DNA of 64,000 nt, taken from assembly GCA_018001015.1 (NCBI GenBank), contig JAGNIV010000013.1:1-64000 (forward strand), given 5' to 3'. Positions 50,361 to 58,799 of the stretch are shown here, piece after piece. A program made the translations under genes and the position numbers. Below the pieces are notes generated by a model. The model was given only the letters and a program-made list of their open reading frames with translations. It ran no database searches and was not told where the DNA came from. The stretch's first letter is position 1, and each line of letters begins with the position of its first letter. The DNA is from Phenylobacterium sp. (GTDB taxonomy: Bacteria; Pseudomonadota; Alphaproteobacteria; Caulobacterales; Caulobacteraceae).

Positions 50361-51775
50361 TTCAGCATATCCTTCCAACGCGCGACTTGGGCGCGAACCT
50401 GGTCCGGCGCGGCGCCGCCGTAGCTTTTCCGGCTCCCGGCGGAAGCCCGTGGGGTGAGAACGTCATAGATCTCGGCGGTGATCCCCTGGGACAGGGCCTG
50501 AAGCTCCTTCAGGGGCAGGTCGGAGAGATCACAGCCAAGCTGCTCGGCCCGTTTCACCGCCGCGCCCGTCACATGGTGGGCGTCGCGGAACGGCATGTCG
50601 AGGGTGCGGACCAGCCAGTCGGCCAGATCGGTGGCGGTGGAGAAGCCCGCGCCGGCGGCGGCGGCCATCCTCGCCGAGACCGGCTCCATGTCGTCCACCA
50701 TCCCGGCCATGGCGGCCAAGGACAGCTCCAGGGCGTCGAAGGCCTCGAAGGTGGGAACCTTGTCCTCCTGCATGTCCTTGGAATAGGCCAGCGGCAGGCC
50801 CTTCATCACCACGGCGAGCTGGGTGAAGGAGCCCATCAGGCGCCCGGTCTTGGCGCGCACCAGTTCGGCGGCGTCGGGGTTCTTCTTCTGCGGCATGATC
50901 GAGGAGCCGGTGGTGAAGGCGTCGGTCAGCTTGATGAAGCCGAACTGCGGCGTCATCCAGATCACGATCTCCTCGGCCAGGCGCGACAGGTGGATCGCCG
51001 TCAGCGTGCCGGCGGCCAGGGCCTCCAGGGCGAAGTCGCGGTCCGAGACGCTGTCGAGGGAATTGGCGGTGGGCCGGTCGAACCCGAGCGCGCGGGCCGT
51101 GGCGTCACGGTCGATGGGGAAGGGGGAGCCGGCCAGGGCCGCGGCGCCCAGGGGGCATTCGTTCATGCGCCGCCGCGCGTCGGAGAAGCGCCCGGCGTCG
51201 CGGCCGAACATCTCCACATAGGCCATCAGGTGGTGGCCGAAGGTGACCGGCTGGGCTGGTTGCAGGTGGGTGAAGCCCGGCATCAGGGTCTCGGCGTGGG
51301 CCTCGGCCTTGAGGATCAGCGCCTGCTGCAGGGCGCGGAGCTGGGCGATGGTGCGGTCGCAGGCGTCGCGGACCCAGAGCCGGAAGTCGACGGCCACCTG
51401 GTCGTTGCGGGAGCGGGCGGTGTGCAGGCGTCCGGCCACCGGCCCGATCAGCTCGCGCAGCCGGGCCTCCACGTTCATGTGGATGTCTTCGAACTCGTCG
51501 CGATAGGGGAAGGTCCCGGCGGCCATCTCGGCCTCGATGGCCTGCAGGCCGCCCTGGATCGCCTGTTCGTCGGCGCTTGTAATGACGCCCTGCTTGCGCA
51601 ACATCGCGGCGTGCGCGCGGGACCCCGCCAGGTCCTGCGGCGCCAGGCGCTTGTCGAACCCGATGGAGACGTTGATCGCCTGCATCAGCTCGGCCGGTTT
51701 CGCGCTGAACCTTCCGCCCCACATGGCCTGGCCAGATGCGGGCGCGTCAGAACCGTGAGTGGAGTCGTCGGACAT
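50357..51775 (-). CDS. argH: argininosuccinate lyase
   Basis: A 472-residue fumarase-superfamily enzyme that splits argininosuccinate into arginine and fumarate. The signature [12 protein letters not shown] is present, with [10 protein letters not shown] and [16 protein letters not shown] 51775 (MSDDSTHG) is used; an internal ATG at 51724 ([10 protein letters not shown]) also begins at the conserved part of the protein. The annotated ATG overlaps the divergent tlpA-like ATG within one CATG. Confidence 0.95.
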   Translation of the reverse strand: MSDDSTHGSDAPASGQAMWGGRFSAKPAELMQAINVSIGFDKRLAPQDLAGSRAHAAMLRKQGVITSADEQAIQGGLQAIEAEMAAGTFPYRDEFEDIHMNVEARLRELIGPVAGRLHTARSRNDQVAVDFRLWVRDACDRTIAQLRALQQALILKAEAHAETLMPGFTHLQPAQPVTFGHHLMAYVEMFGRDAGRFSDARRRMNECPLGAAALAGSPFPIDRDATARALGFDRPTANSLDSVSDRDFALEALAAGTLTAIHLSRLAEEIVIWMTPQFGFIKLTDAFTTGSSIMPQKKNPDAAELVRAKTGRLMGSFTQLAVVMKGLPLAYSKDMQEDKVPTFEAFDALELSLAAMAGMVDDMEPVSARMAAAAGAGFSTATDLADWLVRTLDMPFRDAHHVTGAAVKRAEQLGCDLSDLPLKELQALSQGITAEIYDVLTPRASAGSRKSYGGAAPDQVRAQVARWKDMLK

Positions 51776-52397
51776 GAGCCAAGCACCCGATGAGACGTCG
51801 AAGCCCAAATCGGGCCTCCTGAAAGGCGCGCTCTGGGGCGTCGCCCTGCTGGGCGTCGCGGCGGTTGTCTACATCATGGCGCAGGCATCCATAAACCCCC
51901 GCCAGTCAACCAGCCTGAAGAGTCTGGCCAAGGGCGAGATGGCCAAGCTGACCTTCCCGGCCGAAGCGGGCCCCGCGCCGGTCACCAGCTTCCAGGACGC
52001 TGACGGCAAACCGGTGCGTCTGGCGGACTTCCAGGGCAAGGTGACGGTGGTCAATCTGTGGGCCACCTGGTGCGGCCCGTGCGTCATCGAGATGCCGACC
52101 CTGGCCAAGCTGGCGGCGGAATATCAGGGCCAGCCGGTGGCCGTGGTGGTGGTCAGCATCGACGGCGATCGCGACGCCGACAAGGCGCGCCTGTTCATCG
52201 CCAAGCACGCCCCGCTGGTCTTCTACCGCGATCCCAAGCTGAAGCTGCCCTACGACTTCAAGCCGGCGGCGACCGGGATGCCCACCACGGTGATCTTCGG
52301 CAAGGACGGCGTCGAACGCGCCCGGCTCTCGGGCGGTGCGGACTGGTCCGGCGCCGAGGCCAAGGCGGTGATCGACAAGGTGCTGGCCGAGAGCTGA
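51774..52397 (+). CDS. TlpA-like membrane-anchored thioredoxin
   Basis: A 207-residue protein with one N-terminal membrane helix (about 21-40) and a periplasmic thioredoxin fold. The active site is W-C-G-P-C in [15 protein letters not shown] and the cis-Pro is in TGMPTTVIF. It probably reduces disulfides in cytochrome c or oxidase assembly. It starts at ATG 51774, two bases inside the divergent argH start. Confidence 0.88.
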   Translation: MSQAPDETSKPKSGLLKGALWGVALLGVAAVVYIMAQASINPRQSTSLKSLAKGEMAKLTFPAEAGPAPVTSFQDADGKPVRLADFQGKVTVVNLWATWCGPCVIEMPTLAKLAAEYQGQPVAVVVVSIDGDRDADKARLFIAKHAPLVFYRDPKLKLPYDFKPAATGMPTTVIFGKDGVERARLSGGADWSGAEAKAVIDKVLAES

Positions 52398-52423
52398 TCC
52401 GGGTTGGCCGTTTCCCCCTGGCC

Positions 52424-52867
52424 CTAAGCCAGTTCCTTCTGCTTGCTGCGAAGGGCGCCGTCGGGGCCGGTCAGGGCGCGCATGAAGCTGACCAGGGAGG
52501 CGCGCGCGTCCTGCGGCAGCTTCTCGAAGGCGGCCAGAAGTTCCAGGGCGCCGGGTGTGCGCATACGCGACAGCAGGTCCAGGTCGCCGACGGCGTCGTG
52601 GCCGGGCGTGTCGAGCACGTCCATCAAGTCCACCACGCGGCAGCGCAGGGCGCGGGCGATCTGCACCAGACGCGAGAAGGAGATGCGGTTCGCGCCGTTC
52701 TCATATTTCTGAATCTGCTGGAAACTGACGCCGCACTGTTCGGCCAAGGCCTCCTGCGACATGCCGATCGTTCGTCTGCGGATTCGCACCGCTGCCCCCA
52801 GGGCGACGTCCATCGGATCCGGGGTCTTGTTGGATGGCTCCGGCACGGTTTGATTCTCCTCAACCAT
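52424..52867 (-). CDS. Xre-family transcriptional regulator
   Basis: A 147-residue regulator. The HTH (about 24-77) reads IRRRTIGMSQEALAEQCGVS-FQQIQKYENG, a standard Xre/Cro helix-turn-helix, with a C-terminal helical region of unknown role. A perfect palindrome AGCTTTGCAAAGCT lies 68 bp upstream of its start and could be its own operator. It is convergent with the tlpA-like gene. Confidence 0.88.
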   Translation of the reverse strand: MVEENQTVPEPSNKTPDPMDVALGAAVRIRRRTIGMSQEALAEQCGVSFQQIQKYENGANRISFSRLVQIARALRCRVVDLMDVLDTPGHDAVGDLDLLSRMRTPGALELLAAFEKLPQDARASLVSFMRALTGPDGALRSKQKELA

Positions 52868-53493
52868 GGCGCGCGCTCGGTGGGGGCGGCCGGGCGCGGC
52901 GCTTTAAGATTCGGCGAGTAAAGGCGAATACTACAGCTTTGCAAAGCTACATGAGCGTCGCAGTCGACAATCCCGCTGATCACGTTCGATACCCGTGGCG
53001 CACGGCTTTGAGATACGAGGGATTCCACTTGAAAATCAGTCGCGATAGCGCGCAATTCCGGCCTCGAGTGTCGGTGGCGTGGACCTTCTCCAAGGGCGCC
53101 CAGGAGCGGGCGTATGGCCATACGCGAAATCCTATACTCAGTTTGGGTAGAAATCGCTCATCGAACTTGAGTTGTGGAATGGACCAAAACGGAGGGTTCA
53201 ACCGGCACGGGTTCTAAAAACTGCTACGGGCGGAGTCAGCCTGGGTCGCGGCCCCCCAGAATGGGGCGAATACCGGTGCGCGACTATCCTCCGCGCGCCG
53301 CGTTAACGGTCCTGGTGGAAGGCGCCCGGTTTAGTGGAAAAACCCCGCGGACGAAGGGCGCCGTCCTCGCCGCGCCTGATGAGGCGTAAGGTGATGCGCT
53401 TGTTATTGCCGGTCACCGCGCCCGTGATAAGACGCCGCGGCGCCGGGAGCCGGGTTGGGGCGCGAGCCCTGCGGGCACGTCGAGGAGCCTCTC
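52868..53493. other. long intergenic gap between the Xre and ROK genes
   Basis: This 626-bp region holds no recognisable protein gene. It contains the palindrome at 52935-52948 and is AT-richer than its surroundings between about 52920 and 53220. It must carry two divergent promoters. A small RNA is possible, but I could not match any known family. GAGGAG at 53482-53487 is the ribosome-binding site of the ROK kinase gene. Confidence 0.5.
52935..52948. promoter_or_regulatory. palindromic site, candidate Xre operator
   Basis: AGCTTTGCAAAGCT is a perfect 14-bp palindrome in the divergent promoter region, 68-81 bp upstream of the Xre regulator start. Its position and symmetry fit an operator for a dimeric HTH protein. 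Confidence 0.5.
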
Positions 53494-54399
53494 ATGACCC
53501 GCGCCCTGATCGCCGCCATCGAGACCGGCGGCTCCAAGATTCTCTGCCGGGTCACGGAGGCGCACAAGGACCCAGACGCGGCCGGTGGGGGGGCGGCCGT
53601 CCAGCGGTTCACGACCACGACGCCCCAGGCGGCGATGGCCGAGCTGGTAGGGGCCATCAAGGGTGCGATTGCGCCGGGCGACCACCTCGCCGCCATCGGC
53701 CTGGCGAGCTTCGGCCCGCTGGTTGTCGATCCCGCCTCGCCCGATTGTGGCCTGATGCTGTCGACGCCCAAGCCGCACTGGAGCGGCTTCAACCTGTCCA
53801 AGTCCCTGGCCGAACGGCTGGAGGCGCCGGTTATCCTGGAGACCGACGTGGCGGCCGCCGCCATCGCCGAGCAGGCCATGGGCGCCGCGTGCGGCCTGGA
53901 CGCCGTGGCCTATGTCACGGTGGGAACCGGGATCGGCGGCGCGCTGGTGATCAACGGCCATTCACTGAAGGGCGCTCTGCATCCGGAGATCGGACATCTG
54001 CCGATCAAGCGGCGCGAAGGCGACGCCACGCCCAGCGCCTGTCCCTTCCACGACGACTGCGCCGAGGGGCTGACGGCGGGGCCGGCGCTGGGGAGACGGC
54101 TGGCCGATGGCGAAACCCCGGCCGACCGCGCCGACATCCGGGCCCTCGCCGCCGACTATCTTGGCCAGCTCTGCGCCAGTCTCACGCTAGCCTGGTCGCC
54201 GCGCTGCATCGTGCTGGGCGGCGGGGTGCTGTCGACGCCGGGCCTGCTGGCCGAAGTGGCCGTCGCCCTGACCCGGAATCTGGGCGTCTACGGCGCGGCG
54301 ATGGTCGCAGGTCCGAACTATCTGCGGCCGCCGATCTTGGAACACTCAGGCCTGGAAGGCGCCCTACTCCTCGCGCGGCGTCAGGTCTCGAACCGGTAA
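53494..54399 (+). CDS. ROK-family sugar kinase (fructokinase-like)
   Basis: A 301-residue ROK kinase. The phosphate motif is AAIETGGSK near the N-terminus, ETDVAAAAIAEQ and VTVGTGIGGALV are substrate/ATP motifs, and the zinc/structural segment is HPEIGHLP...CPFHDDCAEGLTAGPAL, typical of fructokinase/mannokinase members. ATG 53494 follows GAGGAG at good spacing, so longer upstream starts are rejected. It phosphorylates a hexose at C6. Isolated gene, convergent with the ACT-domain gene. Confidence 0.87.
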   Translation: MTRALIAAIETGGSKILCRVTEAHKDPDAAGGGAAVQRFTTTTPQAAMAELVGAIKGAIAPGDHLAAIGLASFGPLVVDPASPDCGLMLSTPKPHWSGFNLSKSLAERLEAPVILETDVAAAAIAEQAMGAACGLDAVAYVTVGTGIGGALVINGHSLKGALHPEIGHLPIKRREGDATPSACPFHDDCAEGLTAGPALGRRLADGETPADRADIRALAADYLGQLCASLTLAWSPRCIVLGGGVLSTPGLLAEVAVALTRNLGVYGAAMVAGPNYLRPPILEHSGLEGALLLARRQVSNR

Positions 54400-54437
54400 G
54401 CATCGCGGCGCGGATCGCGGGCCGACAGGTCGCAATC

Positions 54438-54956
54438 TCAGAGGGCGCCCGCGGGCGCCAGCGAGATATCGACCATGATCTCGGCGGAGATGGCTTCCAA
54501 GGCGACCTGGACATTCTCTCCGGTCAGCGCGGGTGGCAGGCGCAGGCGGGCGTTCAGGTGGAACAGCGCGCCACCGGAGTGGGGCTCGGCGCTGATACGG
54601 GTTTCGAAGGCTTCGATATTGACGTCCAAGCCGCTCAGGATCGCCGTCACCTGGTGTACGATGCCCAGCCGATCCTGGCCGACCAGGGCGAAAAGCACCT
54701 CATCGCCGCCGCCGCCGGGCGCATCGAGCGCTGGAGCGATGCGTACCTCAAGGCCTTCGGCGTCCACCGCCGCCACGGCCGACCGCAGCGCCTCGACGCT
54801 GTCGGCCTCGACCAGCACTGATCCGACATAGAGCCCGCCGAGCCGGCTGAGATGACTTTCCAGCCAGTTGCCGCCCGCCGAGAGCACGGCGGCGGCCAGG
54901 GCCTGGGTGAGGCCGGGCCGGTCGCTGCCGGTTACGCTGAGGATCAGGTTCGCCAT
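54438..54956 (-). CDS. tandem ACT-domain protein (GcvR-like)
   Basis: A 172-residue protein of two ACT domains: residues 1-75 (ILSVTGSDRPGLTQALAAAV) and about 85-165 (FALVGQDRLGIVHQVTAILSGL). The arrangement is that of GcvR, the glycine-cleavage repressor partner, and of amino-acid-binding regulators in general. No gcv genes are nearby, so the role is open. Convergent with the ROK kinase gene and divergent from mobA. Confidence 0.78.
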   Translation of the reverse strand: MANLILSVTGSDRPGLTQALAAAVLSAGGNWLESHLSRLGGLYVGSVLVEADSVEALRSAVAAVDAEGLEVRIAPALDAPGGGGDEVLFALVGQDRLGIVHQVTAILSGLDVNIEAFETRISAEPHSGGALFHLNARLRLPPALTGENVQVALEAISAEIMVDISLAPAGAL

Positions 54957-55051
54957 GGGCGAACTCTGTCGGACTGACCCTCGCCGCAGTCAATCCGGAT
55001 TTGCGCCTCGGCCGTTGACCTGCGCCCGCGCCCGCTCCAACTGTCCCGCCC

Positions 55052-55615
55052 ATGAGCGACTCCCCCACCCTTGGCGCGATCATCCTGACCGGCGGGGCGT
55101 CGCGTCGGATGGGGACGGACAAGGCGGCGCAGCTGTGGGACGGCCGCCGCGCCGTCGATCTGGTGGCCGACCTGGCCCGCGCCCTGGGGGCCACGGTCAT
55201 CGTCTCGGCGGGGGACGGCGAGTTCGGCCTGCCCCGGGCGCCCGATCCGGCGCCGCTGAGCGGGCCGGTGGCCGGGGTGCTGGCGGGTCTGGACCTATTG
55301 GGCGGCCAGGTCGCCCGGGTGCTGGTGCTGGCGGTGGATGCGCCGACGATCCGCCCAGAGGATCTGGCGCCCTTGCTGGCGGCCGAGGCTCCGGGTGCGG
55401 CGTTCGTGGGCCAACCCCTGCCGATGGTGCTCGATCTGGCGGCGCGTCCGGGGGACGCCCAGGCCGACTGGCCGCTGCGGAGGTTCGTGGAGCGGGCGGG
55501 TTTGATCCAGTTGGCGCCGGACCCGGTGCTCCTGCCCAGGTTGCGCGGCGCCAATACTCCGACGGAGCGTGATCGCTTGGCGGGTGAGCCGGATGGGCCT
55601 AAGGCGCCCAAATGA
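55052..55615 (+). CDS. mobA: molybdenum cofactor guanylyltransferase
   Basis: A 187-residue nucleotidyltransferase. The GTP-binding loop is [15 protein letters not shown] (residues 13-27), followed by [10 protein letters not shown] and VLAVDAPTI (the usual D-x-P site, here Asp-Ala-Pro). MobA adds GMP to Mo-molybdopterin to form the bis-MGD cofactor used by the nitrate reductase encoded 6 kb downstream, and it opens the nitrate cluster. About 100 bp precede nasT. Confidence 0.85.
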   Translation: MSDSPTLGAIILTGGASRRMGTDKAAQLWDGRRAVDLVADLARALGATVIVSAGDGEFGLPRAPDPAPLSGPVAGVLAGLDLLGGQVARVLVLAVDAPTIRPEDLAPLLAAEAPGAAFVGQPLPMVLDLAARPGDAQADWPLRRFVERAGLIQLAPDPVLLPRLRGANTPTERDRLAGEPDGPKAPK

Positions 55616-55716
55616 GTTGCGATGTTTGCCCTGAAAACAGGCGCCCAGGCTGCGCCCTAGGCGATTTGCGCCATGGTGGTGGCGTCTTGCCCGGCCTTGG
55701 CGGTTAGCAGAGCCCC

Positions 55717-56295
55717 ATGCGTGTCCTAGTCATAGATCCCGACCCCGCCCGCGCGGCGCTGGTGGCCGAGGGGCTGGATGGCGTCGATCCGCTGGAGGTC
55801 CGCCAGACCGCGCAGTTCGACGCCGCCGAGGTGGCGAGCTTCTCGCCCGACATCATCGTGGTGGCCTGCGACAGCGCCGACCGCGACACCCTTGAGAGCC
55901 TGCGCGAGGCGGGCGAGACCAATCCGCGCCCGGTGGTGATGTTCGCCGACCGCTCCGAGCCCGGCCTGGCCGAACAGGCGATCCGCGCCGGGGTGGCGGC
56001 CTATATCGTCGACGGCCTGGCGCCGGCCAGGGTGCGGCCGATCCTGGAAGTGGCGATGACCCGGTTCTCCTTGATGCAGCAGCTGCGTGGGGACCTGGCC
56101 AAGGCCAAGGCCAACCTGGAGTCCCGCAAGGTGGTGGACCGCGCGAAGGGTTTGCTGATGAAGGAGCGAGGCCTGGACGAGGACGCCGCCTACAAGTTGC
56201 TGCGCAAACTGGCCATGGACACCGGACGCCCGATCGGCGCGGTGGCGACGGATTTGCTGGCCTTCGCGGGCGTGCTGAAGGGGGACGCGTCGTGA
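55717..56295 (+). CDS. nasT: NasT-like ANTAR transcription antiterminator
   Basis: A 192-residue protein: a receiver-like domain (1-120) and a C-terminal ANTAR RNA-binding domain (about 125-185; KVVDRAKGLLMKERGLDEDAAYKLLRKLAMD). In the receiver the usual phospho-Asp position (PD-x4-D) reads S-P-D-I-I-V-V-A, with Ala in place of Asp, so classic phosphorylation seems impossible. NasT binds leader RNA to prevent termination and is held inactive by NasS when nitrate is absent. Its stop overlaps the nasS start (GTGA). Confidence 0.87.
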   Translation: MRVLVIDPDPARAALVAEGLDGVDPLEVRQTAQFDAAEVASFSPDIIVVACDSADRDTLESLREAGETNPRPVVMFADRSEPGLAEQAIRAGVAAYIVDGLAPARVRPILEVAMTRFSLMQQLRGDLAKAKANLESRKVVDRAKGLLMKERGLDEDAAYKLLRKLAMDTGRPIGAVATDLLAFAGVLKGDAS

Positions 56296-57347
56296 ACAGC
56301 CTGACCCTGGGGTTCATTCCCCTGACCGACTGCGCGCCCCTGGTGGTCGCCGAGGCCAAGGGCTTCTTTGCGGACGAAGGCCTGGACGTGACCCTGAGCC
56401 GCGAGGCCTCCTGGGCCACCATCCGCGACAAGGTGACGGTCGGCGCGCTGGACGCCGCCCACATGCTGGCTCCCATGGCCCTGGCCGCCACGGCGGGCGC
56501 GGGAGGTCCTGTGGCGCCGATGATCGCCCCCCTGGCGCTGGCGGTGAACGGGGCGGGCGTGACCCTCTCCAACCGGCTCAGCCAGGCCCTGCCGATGGGC
56601 GCGCAGAGCCTTCAGGAGATCGCCGGGGCATTGGCCGCCTTCATCGACCAGCGCCGAGCGGGCGGCGAGCCGCCACTGACCTTCGCCGTCGTCTTCCCCT
56701 ATTCGATGCACAACTACGCCCTGCGCTACTGGCTGGCGGAGGCCGGGGTGGATCTGGACCGCGATGTGCGGCTGGTGGTGACGCCCCCGCCGCGCATGGT
56801 GGAGCAGCTGCGCACCGGCCAGGTGGACGGGGTCTGCGTCGGCGCGCCGTGGAACGCGGTGGCCACGCGGGGGGGGCTGGGGCGCGTGGCCCTGCGCACT
56901 TCGCAGTTCTGGCCGGCCGGACCCGACAAGGTGCTGGGGGCCGGCGCACACTTCGCCGAGGATGATCGCTTGCCGCCGCTGCTGCGGGCGTTGGTCCAGG
57001 CCCAGGCTTGGTGCGACGTGGCTGAACACCGTGACGAGCTGGCCTCTCTTCTGGCCCAGCCGAACTATGTCGGAGCCGCCGCCGAAGCGATCGCCCCTGC
57101 GATTGGGGATGAACTGATCTTCCACCGTGACGGCGCAGGCGTTCCGCGCCTGGAGCACGCCCGGTGGTTCCTCGCCCAGATGCGGCGGTGGAAGCAAATC
57201 GGCGCGGAGCTGGACGCCGACGCCCTCATCGCCCGCGTCTACCGGCCCGACCTGGCGCTGGCGGCCTTGCAGGCCACGGGACTCGGCCCCGAGGCTCTGA
57301 CGCCGCCCGGCCCGCTGTTCGACGGCAAGTCCTTCGACGCGGGCTAA
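56292..57347 (+). CDS. nasS: NasS-like nitrate/nitrite sensor
   Basis: A 351-residue NrtA-type periplasmic-binding-protein fold without a signal peptide: it begins directly LTLGFIPLTDCAPLVVA and therefore stays in the cytoplasm, as NasS does. Ligand-region motifs include ASWATIRDKV and GAPWNAVA. It should bind nitrate and release NasT. Coupled to nasT by GTGA overlap. A transport-binding role is less likely because no permease or ATPase gene is adjacent. Confidence 0.87.
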   Translation: MNSLTLGFIPLTDCAPLVVAEAKGFFADEGLDVTLSREASWATIRDKVTVGALDAAHMLAPMALAATAGAGGPVAPMIAPLALAVNGAGVTLSNRLSQALPMGAQSLQEIAGALAAFIDQRRAGGEPPLTFAVVFPYSMHNYALRYWLAEAGVDLDRDVRLVVTPPPRMVEQLRTGQVDGVCVGAPWNAVATRGGLGRVALRTSQFWPAGPDKVLGAGAHFAEDDRLPPLLRALVQAQAWCDVAEHRDELASLLAQPNYVGAAAEAIAPAIGDELIFHRDGAGVPRLEHARWFLAQMRRWKQIGAELDADALIARVYRPDLALAALQATGLGPEALTPPGPLFDGKSFDAG

Positions 57348-57505
57348 GCGCCTCGTATTTCATCATCTCCGATTTTGCGGCGCCTGCGAAATAGGCGCTG
57401 ATGACCAACTGGTCCAGTATCGCCCCGCCACGGCTGACAGGGATCATGTTGCAGTGCGTCATGAGCGCAGGCCCACGGACAACGACGTTCGCGGCTGATC
57501 GAGAC

Positions 57506-57523
57506 GACCGCTCGGATGCGGTC
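57506..57523 (+). promoter_or_regulatory. hexaloop hairpin in the nitrate transporter leader, candidate NasT target
   Basis: A perfect 6-bp stem (gaccgc/gcggtc) encloses a six-base loop (tcggat) 47 bp before the transporter start. ANTAR proteins bind hexaloop hairpins; the loop has the expected G at position 4 but T rather than A at position 1. Another stem with a larger loop (gcgcct...aggcgc) lies near 57380-57400. No full terminator was resolved. Confidence 0.45.
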
Positions 57524-57570
57524 ACCCCAACGGCGATGCCGCCGCTCTCGTTCATCCGAGGTTTCAGTCC

Positions 57571-58794
57571 ATGTTGAGCCGCTCCTTCCTCAAGTCGGGC
57601 CACACGCCCACCCTGTTCGCCGCCTTCCTCTATTTCGACTTCAGCTTCATGGTCTGGGTCCTGCTGGGCCCGTTGGGCGTGGCCATCGCCAAGGACTTCA
57701 ACCTCGATCCCGCCCAGAAGGGCCTGATGGTGGCCATTCCGGTGTTGGCGGGCGCCCTGCTGCGATTGGTGGCCGGCGTCATGGTCGACCGCATCGGCCC
57801 CAAGCGCACCGGCCTGATCGGCCAAAGCATCGTGATCACGGGTCTCGCGACCGCCTGGCTTCTCGGGGTTCACAACTATCACCAGGTGCTGGTGCTGGGT
57901 CTCCTCCTGGGCGTGGCTGGCGCCTCCTTCGCCGTGGCCCTCCCGCTGGCCTCCCGCTGGTATCCGCAGGAGCATCAGGGCCTGGCGCTCGGCATCGCCG
58001 GTGCGGGCAATTCCGGCACCGCGCTGGCGGCCCTGTTCGCTCCACTGCTGGCCAAGAGCTTCGGCTGGAACAATGTCATCGGCCTGGCGATCATCCCGCT
58101 GGCCATCGCCTTCGTGGTCTATCTGCTGATGGCCAAGGACGCGCCGGAGCAGCCCGAGCCCAAGAAGCTCTCGGAGTATCTGGACGTTCTGAAGGTCGCC
58201 GACGCCTGGTGGCTGATGCTGCTCTACAGCGTGACCTTCGGCGGCTTCGTGGGGCTGTCCTCGTCCCTGACGATCTACTTCAATTCCGAATATGGGATCG
58301 ATCCGGTGAAGGCCGGCTTCTTCACCGCCGCCTGCGTCTTCGCCGGGTCTTTCGTCAGGCCGGTGGGCGGGGCGCTGGCTGACCGCTTCGGCGGGGTGGC
58401 GACCCTGATCGTGGTGCTGGGCTTCGCCGCCATCGGCCTGGCGGTGGCCAGCTTCCAGATGCCCAATGTTTGGATGGCGTTCGCGGTCCTGCTGGCCTCC
58501 ATGGCGGCGCTGGGCGCGGGCAATGGGGCGGTCTTCCAACTGGCCCCGCAGCGGTTCCGCAAGGAGATCGGGGTGATGACCGGTCTGATCGGCATGACCG
58601 GCGGGGTCGGCGGTTTCTACCTGGCCTCCACCCTCGGCCTGGCCAAGAAGTTGGCCGGCACCTATCAGCTCGGCTTCCTGGGCTTCGCGGCCCTCGCGGT
58701 CTTCGCTCTGCTGGCGCTGGCCGGACTGAAGAACCAATGGCGCGCGGTATGGCCGACCCTGGCGCCCGCCGACGCCGCTCCGGTCCGGGTCTGA
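57571..58794 (+). CDS. narK: NarK/NasA-type MFS nitrate transporter
   Basis: A 407-residue major facilitator protein with about 12 helices. It has both nitrate signatures: the one in helix 5 (AGASFAVALPLASRWYP) and GNGAVFQLAPQRF in helix 8, with a glycine-rich GMTGGVGGFY. It imports nitrate and/or exports nitrite. Between nasS and nirB in one cluster, with the hairpin leader ahead of it. The start is ATG 57571. Confidence 0.9.
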   Translation: MLSRSFLKSGHTPTLFAAFLYFDFSFMVWVLLGPLGVAIAKDFNLDPAQKGLMVAIPVLAGALLRLVAGVMVDRIGPKRTGLIGQSIVITGLATAWLLGVHNYHQVLVLGLLLGVAGASFAVALPLASRWYPQEHQGLALGIAGAGNSGTALAALFAPLLAKSFGWNNVIGLAIIPLAIAFVVYLLMAKDAPEQPEPKKLSEYLDVLKVADAWWLMLLYSVTFGGFVGLSSSLTIYFNSEYGIDPVKAGFFTAACVFAGSFVRPVGGALADRFGGVATLIVVLGFAAIGLAVASFQMPNVWMAFAVLLASMAALGAGNGAVFQLAPQRFRKEIGVMTGLIGMTGGVGGFYLASTLGLAKKLAGTYQLGFLGFAALAVFALLALAGLKNQWRAVWPTLAPADAAPVRV

Positions 58795-58799
58795 AGCCC

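Noticed and set aside
55667-55716. A sigma-54-like promoter before nasT (tggtggtggcgtcttgcc)
   Set aside because: The GG and GC elements are spaced by 9 or 12 bases, not the required 10, so it does not fit the -24/-12 pattern.
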